Source: Acidimicrobiaceae bacterium (GTDB lineage Bacteria > Actinomycetota > Acidimicrobiia > Acidimicrobiales > Bog-793). From it: a DNA stretch of 26,434 nt. Below the pieces are notes generated by a model. It was given only the letters and a program-made list of their open reading frames with translations, was not told the origin of the DNA and did not search any database. The stretch covers positions 1 to 26,434 of the forward strand of contig DAHUZG010000174.1 in NCBI GenBank assembly GCA_027306715.1, written 5' to 3'. Positions 21,748-26,434 of this stretch are shown here, piece after piece (the first letter of the stretch is position 1; every line of letters starts with the position of its first letter). A program made the translations under genes and the position numbers.

Positions 21748-22269
21748 ATGCCGATCACCCGCCTCAACCACGCCGTGCTCTACGTCCGCGACATCGAGCG
21801 CACCCGCGCCTTCTACGAGGGTGTGCTCGGATTCACGACGCTGGTCTTCCTCCCCGGGCAGGCAGCGTTCTTCCAGGCAGCCGGCTCGACCAACGACCAC
21901 GACCTCGGGACCTTCCAGATCGGCGCGGGTGCAGGCCCTTCTGCTGCCGGCCGCAGCACGGTCGGCCTCTACCACCTGGCCTGGGAGGTCGACACCCTTG
22001 CCGAGCTGTCGCGCCTGGCGACCGCGCTCGGTGGGGCCGGAGCCCTCGTCGGCGCCTCGGACCACGTCACGACCAAAGCCCTTTACGCCCACGACCCGGA
22101 CGGCATCGAGCTCGAGGTGTGCTGGCTCGTGCCGGCGGAGCTGCTCACCGACGAGCTGCGAGCGGCGAGCAAGAGCCGCCCCGCCCCGCTCGACATCGAC
22201 CGCGAGATCGAGCGCTACGGCGCCGACACCCGCGGGGGCGTCGGAGTCTCGATCCCTGCCGCGAGCTGA
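21748..22269 (+). CDS. VOC-family (glyoxalase/extradiol dioxygenase-like) protein
   Basis: A 173-residue metal-dependent protein of the vicinal oxygen chelate superfamily. Its two beta-alpha-beta-beta-beta modules are visible: ITRLNHAVLYVRDIERTRAFYEGVLGF with His8, then YHLAWEVDTLAELSRLATALGG with His76, and KALYAHDPDGIELEVCW with Glu121 or Glu123 as the third ligand. That His/His/Glu set fits catechol 2,3-dioxygenase-like members. The C-terminal 40 residues (SRPAPLDIDREIERYGADTRGG) are common in this subgroup. GGAGGAG just before the ATG supports the start. It stands alone and faces the helicase tail to tail; the substrate is unknown. Confidence 0.9.
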   Translation: MPITRLNHAVLYVRDIERTRAFYEGVLGFTTLVFLPGQAAFFQAAGSTNDHDLGTFQIGAGAGPSAAGRSTVGLYHLAWEVDTLAELSRLATALGGAGALVGASDHVTTKALYAHDPDGIELEVCWLVPAELLTDELRAASKSRPAPLDIDREIERYGADTRGGVGVSIPAAS

Positions 22270-22278
22270 GCGCAGCGA

Positions 22279-22296
22279 GCCGGGTGCGATCCCGGC
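22279..22296. terminator. Small hairpin between convergent genes
   Basis: GCCGGG-TGCGAT-CCCGGC is a perfect 6-base inverted repeat in the 61-base space between the VOC gene and the helicase end. It may terminate one or both; there is no T-run. Confidence 0.3.
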
Positions 22297-22330
22297 AAAG
22301 CGGCCGGCCGGCCCGGCGCCCCGGCGCGAG

Positions 22331-24895
22331 CTAGCCGATCTCGAGGGCGAGCGTCCGCCATGCTGGCGCGCCCGCAGCGTCGGAGGCCGCCAGGTCGACC
22401 TCGGCGACGATCGCGCAGTCGTGGTCGCCCTCGGGGTCGTCGAGCACCTGGCGCAGCGACCATCGTTCGCGGCCCTCGTCGAGCTGGAACCACACTGCTG
22501 CGCGGGCCGGCGCCCCGGTCTCGATCGACCCGTGCACCGCGGAATATGCCGCGAGCGCTTCGGACCAGGCGCCCGCGTCGAGGCCGCCCGGCTCTTCGCC
22601 GGCGGCCAACGCGCCGACATCACCGCGGGCGGCGAGCTCGACGCGGCGGAAGGCGGCGTTGCGCACCATGACGCGAAAGGCGCGGCGGTTGGAGCTCACC
22701 GGCGGCGGCGGGGGCGCCTCGCCGAGCTCGACGGCGACCTCGAGCCCGATCTCGGAAGCCGCCTCGCCGGGCGACGGGGCCGCCGAGGCGGCGGCGAGCA
22801 GCTCCCACTCGTCGATCAGGCTCGAGTCGACCTGGCGCACGAGCTCGCCGAGCCACTCCGTCAGATCGAGCAGCTCCTCTGACTTGAGGTCCTCCGGCAC
22901 GGCGCGCACGAGGCTGCGGTAGGCCTCTGAGAGGTAACGCAGGACCAGACCCTCCGAGCGCTGCAGGCCGTAGTGGGCGACGTACTCGCCGAAGGTCATC
23001 GCCTGCTCGAACAGGTCGCGTACGACCGACTTCGGTGAGATGTTGTCGTCCGCCGCCCACGGGTGATCGAGCCGGTAGTCGTCGAACAGCCCGTAGAGGA
23101 ACTCGCGCAACGGCTTCGGGTGCTCGAGCTTGTCAAGCGCCTCGATGCGCTCCTCGTACTCGACGCCGGCCGCCTTGAGGGCGGTGAGGGCCTCGGTCTT
23201 CAGCCGGTCCAGCTGCGCCTGCAGGATCGGTCCGGGATTGCCGAGGGTGGCCTCGACGACGCTGACGACGTCGAGGGCGAAGCTCTCCGAAGCAGCATCG
23301 AGGCGCGGGATGGCCTCGAGCACGAACGGGCTGAGTGGGTTGTCGAGGGCGAAGTCACGCTGCAGGTCCGCCGCCACCCGCACCGTCCGCCCGAGCCCGT
23401 CGGGCTCGGCCAGCTGCTCGAGGGCACCGGCGGCGACGAGCGAGCGGTAGAGGGCGATCGCGCGGCGGATCAGTCGGCGCTGCGCCGGGCGTGGCTCGTC
23501 GTTGTCGGTGAGCAGCCGGCGCAGCGCTACGCAGCTGTCGCCGGGCCGGTCGAGAACGTTGAGCAGCGTCGCATGGTCGACGCGCAGGTGGGAGGTGAGC
23601 GGTTCCGGCGGCGAGGCGACGATCCGGTCGTAGACGTTCTCGTCCCAGGCGACGAACCCCCTCGGTGGCTTCGCCTTCACGATCTTGCGCAGCTTGCCGG
23701 GATCGTTGCCGGCGCGGCGGAGCGCCTGCTCGTTCTCGATCACGTGCTCGGGTGCCTGGACCACGACGTCGCCGGCGGCGTCGAAGCCGGCCCGGCCCGC
23801 CCGGCCGGCGATCTGGTGGAACTCCCGGGCGCTGAGCAGGCGGGACACCGAGCCGTCGTACTTCGAGAGGCCGGAGAAGACGACGCTGCGAAGCGGCAGG
23901 TTCACGCCGACGCCGAGGGTGTCGGTCCCGACGACGACGCGCAGCAGCCCGCGCTGGGTGAGGCGCTCGACGAGGCGCCGGTACTTCGGCAGCATCCCGC
24001 CGTGGTGAACCCCGATGCCGTGGTGGAGGAGGCGCGACAGCGTCTTCCCGAACCCGGGCGCGAACCGGAAGCTCTCGAGCGCCGCGGCGATAGCCTCGCG
24101 CTGAGCGCGGGTCGTCACCTGTGCCGAGGTCAGCGCCTGTGCCTGGGCGAGGGCGGCGGCCTGGGTAAAGTGGACGACATACAGCGGCGCCTTGTCCTCG
24201 CCGAGCAGCGACTCGACCGTCTTGTGCAGCGGAGCTCGGCGGTACTCGAAGTGAAGCGGCACCGGGCGAGTTGCCGAGCGGACGACCGCGACCTCGCGTC
24301 CGGACCGCCGTCGCAGGCCCGCCTCGATCGACCTCGTGTCGCCGAGGGTCGCCGACATCAGCACGAACTGCGCCCGGGTCAGCTCGAGCAGCGGCACCTG
24401 CCACGCCCAGCCGCGGTCGGGGTCGCCGTAGAAGTGGAATTCGTCCATCACCACCTGGCCGATCGGCGTCCCGGCGCCGGAGCGCAGCGCCATGTTGGCC
24501 ACGATCTCGGCCGTCGCGCAGACCACCGGCGCCGCCGGGTTGATCGAGGCGTCGCCGGTCAGCATGCCGACCTGCGCCGCCCCGAGGTCGTTGCAGAGGG
24601 CGAAGAACTTCTCCGAGACGAGCGCCTTGATCGGGGCGGGGTAGAAGCTGCGCTCGCCGCCGGCGAGAGCGGCGACGTGGGCGCCGAGAGCGACGAGGCT
24701 CTTGCCCGAGCCGGTCGGGGTGTTGACGATGACGTGGTTGCCGGCGAAGACCTCGAGGATCGCCTCCTGTTGCGCCGGGTAGAGCTCGAGGCCGCGTACC
24801 GTGGTCCAGTCGAGGAACGCCTCGAGGGCGGTGTCGCGCCCGCCGGCGAGAGCGGCGGGGTCGAGGCGTGCCGACATGACTCCATGCTGGCTCAT
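22331..24895 (-). CDS. DExH-box RNA/DNA helicase with DUF3516 domain
   Basis: An 854-residue cytoplasmic helicase of the Ski2-like superfamily 2 type. Motif I is TPTGSGKS (59-66), motif II is DEFHFYGDPDRGWAW (151 on, the DEFH variant usual in this family), motif III is SATLGD, motif VI is QIAGRAGRAGFD, and GVHHGGMLPKYRRLVERL is also typical. The second half (from about residue 430) is the DUF3516 region found in actinobacterial helicases, with blocks such as LRVDHATLLNVLDRPGDSC and SEGLVLRYLSEAYRSLVRAVPEDLKSEEL. It probably works on structured RNA. The ATG at 24895 is chosen because GGGAGG lies about 9 bases upstream; the frame is open further upstream, but that part is low-complexity. Another ATG is six codons later. 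Confidence 0.94.
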   Translation of the reverse strand: MSQHGVMSARLDPAALAGGRDTALEAFLDWTTVRGLELYPAQQEAILEVFAGNHVIVNTPTGSGKSLVALGAHVAALAGGERSFYPAPIKALVSEKFFALCNDLGAAQVGMLTGDASINPAAPVVCATAEIVANMALRSGAGTPIGQVVMDEFHFYGDPDRGWAWQVPLLELTRAQFVLMSATLGDTRSIEAGLRRRSGREVAVVRSATRPVPLHFEYRRAPLHKTVESLLGEDKAPLYVVHFTQAAALAQAQALTSAQVTTRAQREAIAAALESFRFAPGFGKTLSRLLHHGIGVHHGGMLPKYRRLVERLTQRGLLRVVVGTDTLGVGVNLPLRSVVFSGLSKYDGSVSRLLSAREFHQIAGRAGRAGFDAAGDVVVQAPEHVIENEQALRRAGNDPGKLRKIVKAKPPRGFVAWDENVYDRIVASPPEPLTSHLRVDHATLLNVLDRPGDSCVALRRLLTDNDEPRPAQRRLIRRAIALYRSLVAAGALEQLAEPDGLGRTVRVAADLQRDFALDNPLSPFVLEAIPRLDAASESFALDVVSVVEATLGNPGPILQAQLDRLKTEALTALKAAGVEYEERIEALDKLEHPKPLREFLYGLFDDYRLDHPWAADDNISPKSVVRDLFEQAMTFGEYVAHYGLQRSEGLVLRYLSEAYRSLVRAVPEDLKSEELLDLTEWLGELVRQVDSSLIDEWELLAAASAAPSPGEAASEIGLEVAVELGEAPPPPPVSSNRRAFRVMVRNAAFRRVELAARGDVGALAAGEEPGGLDAGAWSEALAAYSAVHGSIETGAPARAAVWFQLDEGRERWSLRQVLDDPEGDHDCAIVAEVDLAASDAAGAPAWRTLALEIG

Positions 24896-24949
24896 CGCCG
24901 CCGCCTCCCGGGCGGCCGGCCCGTCGAGCCCCGGGCGGCCGGCCCTCGG

Positions 24950-25125
24950 TGCCTCGATCGCGGCACGCTGCGCGCCGCCCGCGCCCGGAGCGGGATGTCT
25001 CTCGGCGAGCTGGCGGTGCGGGCGGGTGTCTCCCGCTCGATGATCGCCAAGCTCGAGCGTGGCAGCCGGTGTGGGTCGATCCGGCGAGCGGCTACCCGGA
25101 TCCACCAGCTCGCCGCTCAGGTAGC
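24950..25125 (+). pseudogene. Remnant of an XRE-type helix-turn-helix domain
   Basis: The plus frame reads GTLRAARARSGMSLGELAVR, then AGVSRSMIAKLERGSRCGSI and RRAATRIHQLAAQVAG. This is a nearly complete XRE/Cro-type DNA-binding domain (LRxARxxxGMSxxELAxRAGVSxSxIxKLERG). No stop follows for another 360 bases, because the frame then runs antisense through tetR. No ribosome-binding site is evident upstream. The HTH piece overlaps the last bases of the tetR gene. It is likely the head of a small regulator gene whose end was deleted, or a short gene with an unrecognised limit. Confidence 0.5.
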
Positions 25126-25782
25126 CGGGGGGCACCTCAAGCCGTCGCAGACGACGGCGGCCAGCTGGGCACGGGCGTCACCCTCGAGGTGGGCGTGCAT
25201 GACTGCGCCACAGGTGCCCCCGAGCAGGGCGAGCACCTGCGGCACTTGGACGTCGGGACGCACCGCGCCCGCTTGCTGGGCTCGCTCGACGAGAGCGCCT
25301 ACAGCCTCGTGCCACTCCGCCTCGGTGGCGGGCGCCATCGACTTGAGGTCGGTGCCGGCGCTGGCGAGCGCCTCGACGAGCTCGCGCTTGGCGGCGACCG
25401 TCTCGAGCAGCTCGCGGAGGAAGTCGAAGAAGGCGCTGCCGGGGTCCTCGGCGGCGGCGAGCGCCCGCGCCCGGGCGGTGACCTGATCGAGGCCCCGTCG
25501 GATGATGGCGACGTACAGCGTCTCTTTGGTCGGGAACTGGCGGTAGATCGTGCCGACCCCGACGCCGGCGCGGCGGGCGATGTCGTCCATCGCTACGGCC
25601 AGTCCCTCCACCGCGAAGGCCTCGGTCGCTGCCTCGATGACCCGCTCGCGGTTGCGGCGGGCGTCGGCGCGAAGCGGCCGTTCCCCGCTCGGAGGTTCGC
25701 CGGCGGCGCCCTCGGCGAGCTGGTCGCCCGATGGCTCGGCGGGCGCCGGCGCCCGACTCGAGGTGCTCACCGGGGAAAGCAC
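25117..25782 (-). CDS. TetR-family transcriptional repressor
   Basis: A 221-residue regulator. A disordered N-terminal stretch of about 38 residues precedes the TetR DNA-binding domain: RNRERVIEAATEAFAVEGLAVAMDDIARRAGVGVGTIYRQFPTKETLYVAII (about 43-94), with the recognition helix VGVGTIYRQF. The C-terminal ligand domain is helical. A GTG start at 25782 is taken; a second GTG four codons later (VSTSSRAP) is possible. There is no clear ribosome-binding site. It is divergent from the MFS exporter gene, and two near-identical palindromes in the gap are its probable operators. It very likely represses the exporter until an effector is bound. Confidence 0.92.
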   Translation of the reverse strand: MLSPVSTSSRAPAPAEPSGDQLAEGAAGEPPSGERPLRADARRNRERVIEAATEAFAVEGLAVAMDDIARRAGVGVGTIYRQFPTKETLYVAIIRRGLDQVTARARALAAAEDPGSAFFDFLRELLETVAAKRELVEALASAGTDLKSMAPATEAEWHEAVGALVERAQQAGAVRPDVQVPQVLALLGGTCGAVMHAHLEGDARAQLAAVVCDGLRCPPAT

Positions 25783-25791
25783 CCGGGGGGG

Positions 25792-25821
25792 TTGACAAAC
25801 GGAACGACAGTTCCGTATGGT
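25792..25821 (+). promoter_or_regulatory. Promoter of the MFS exporter gene
   Basis: A consensus TTGACA (25792-25797) and TATGGT (25816-25821) are 18 bases apart. The first TetR operator fills the spacer, so repressor binding would exclude polymerase directly. Confidence 0.6.
25800..25815. promoter_or_regulatory. TetR operator, copy 1
   Basis: CGGAAC-GACA-GTTCCG is a perfect inverted repeat with 6-base arms, between the -35 and -10 boxes of the exporter promoter. Confidence 0.7.
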
Positions 25822-25826
25822 GTAAC

Positions 25827-25842
25827 CGGAATCACCGTTCCG
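25827..25842. promoter_or_regulatory. TetR operator, copy 2
   Basis: CGGAAT-CACC-GTTCCG repeats the first operator with one mismatch, 27 bases away centre to centre. It lies just downstream of the -10 box, near the transcription start. Confidence 0.7.
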
Positions 25843-25865
25843 ATCCTAGTCGCCGAAGGAGCCTC

Positions 25866-26434
25866 ATGTCTTCCACCTCCGGGCCGTTCGTGCCGCGCGC
25901 AGCAGGTGCACGCTCGGCGCCGTCCGACGGAGCGCCCGCCGGCGCCCTGCCACAGAGGCGTCTGCGTCCCGATGCCGGCCCGCCAGATGCCGGGCGTCCG
26001 GCTGCAGGGCTCGCGGATGCGCAGCCCGGGGTTGTGGCGCCGGACCCGCGCCGATTCCGTGCCCTCAGTGTCATCGCCATTGCCCAGCTCATGATCGTCC
26101 TCGATGCCTCGGTCGTGACGATCGCCCTCCCGTCTGCCCAGCGCGCCCTTCACATCTCTGTCGCCAACCGCCAGTGGGTGCTCACCGCCTACACCCTCGC
26201 CTTCGGCGGGCTGCTGCTGCTCGGTGGCCGCATCGCCGACTACCTCGGCCGGAAACGGGCGTTTGTCGTCAGCCTTCTCGGCTTTGCCGCCGCCTCGGCC
26301 CTCGGCGGCCTCGCCCAGAGCGCCGCGATGCTCTTCGCCGCCCGGGCCCTCCAGGGCGCGTTCGCAGCGGCGATGGCGCCGGCGGCGCTCTCGCTGCTCA
26401 CCGTCGCCTTCACCGAACCGAGAGAGCGGGCGAG
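25866..26434 (+). CDS. MFS multidrug exporter, EmrB/QacA type (3' end outside window)
   Basis: The first 189 codons of a major facilitator transporter. After a polar, Pro/Ala-rich tail of about 65 residues come the first membrane helices: FRALSVIAIAQLMIVLDASV with VTIALPSAQ (the DHA2 opening with the conserved Asp), then WVLTAYTLAFGGLLLLGGRI and motif A, GGRIADYLGRKR, then AARALQGAFAAAMAPAALSLL. These mark the 14-helix drug:H+ antiporter-2 family. AAGGAG, 6 bases before the ATG, fixes the start. The gene is divergent from tetR and should be induced by its substrate. The substrate is unknown, and the remaining helices lie beyond the window. Confidence 0.93.
   Translation, partial: MSSTSGPFVPRAAGARSAPSDGAPAGALPQRRLRPDAGPPDAGRPAAGLADAQPGVVAPDPRRFRALSVIAIAQLMIVLDASVVTIALPSAQRALHISVANRQWVLTAYTLAFGGLLLLGGRIADYLGRKRAFVVSLLGFAAASALGGLAQSAAMLFAARALQGAFAAAMAPAALSLLTVAFTEPRERA

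Noticed and set aside
23063..25486. An 807-codon open frame on the plus strand across the helicase and tetR.
   Set aside because: It is antisense to the helicase, whose motifs are unmistakable. Only the short XRE-like piece near 24950-25125 looks like protein.
1..26434. tRNA, rRNA, riboswitch or CRISPR array.
   Set aside because: No tRNA-like arm pattern, conserved rRNA segment or regularly spaced repeats with unique spacers were seen by eye; the tandem repeats present have no spacers.

Overview
The window is very GC-rich with strongly third-position-GC-biased codons. Several genes point to an actinobacterium: a beta-carbonic anhydrase of the M. tuberculosis Rv1284 type, a SigK/RskA-like sigma/anti-sigma pair, a DUF3516 DExH helicase, and an ArsC with the actinobacterial Cys pattern. 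A deep lineage such as Acidimicrobiia or Thermoleophilia is a guess; no rRNA or other taxonomic marker gene is present. No tRNA, rRNA, CRISPR array or intact insertion sequence was found.

Layout. 1-2223 (-): N-terminal part of a large ATPase-type LuxR-family regulator, cut by the window edge. 2224-3875: a decayed stretch with a possible group II intron fragment, a small PH-like gene, and a dead C-terminal piece of a dienelactone hydrolase. 3868-6698: a Sfp-type phosphopantetheinyl transferase (-), a carbonic anhydrase with its own promoter (+), and RsgA (-). 6834-8268: a frameshifted secreted GH25-like protein with a polyglycine linker (-) and an NTF2-like remnant. 8269-9437 (+): an ECF sigma factor translationally coupled to an O6-alkylguanine-DNA alkyltransferase. 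9409-11515: a divergent arsenic locus (arsR / acr3-arsC) with a readable promoter and operator, followed by a transposase scar. 11961-14333 (+): an exported PQQ-like beta-propeller protein and a crotonase whose reading frame has no ordinary start codon at the expected place. 14334-14822: repeats and a MarR-like tail.

14823-19315 (+) is the most interesting part. It holds an internally duplicated membrane protein, an exported cupredoxin with a complete type 1 copper site, an ECF sigma factor overlapping its RskA-like anti-sigma, and an exported protein made of two copies of an unfamiliar helical domain with four conserved His per copy. It reads as a self-regulated envelope module, probably for copper or redox handling. 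A strong TTCG-capped hairpin ends it.

19374-26434: a trans-aconitate-type methyltransferase (-), a DUF427 gene (-), a DUF433/DUF5615 antitoxin/toxin-like pair whose toxin frame runs on into the DUF427 gene (-), a VOC dioxygenase-like gene (+), a DUF3516 helicase (-), an XRE helix-turn-helix remnant, and a divergent TetR / MFS exporter pair (exporter cut by the window edge) separated by two near-identical palindromic operators.

Functions are assigned from recognised motifs and remembered family features only; no database search was possible.
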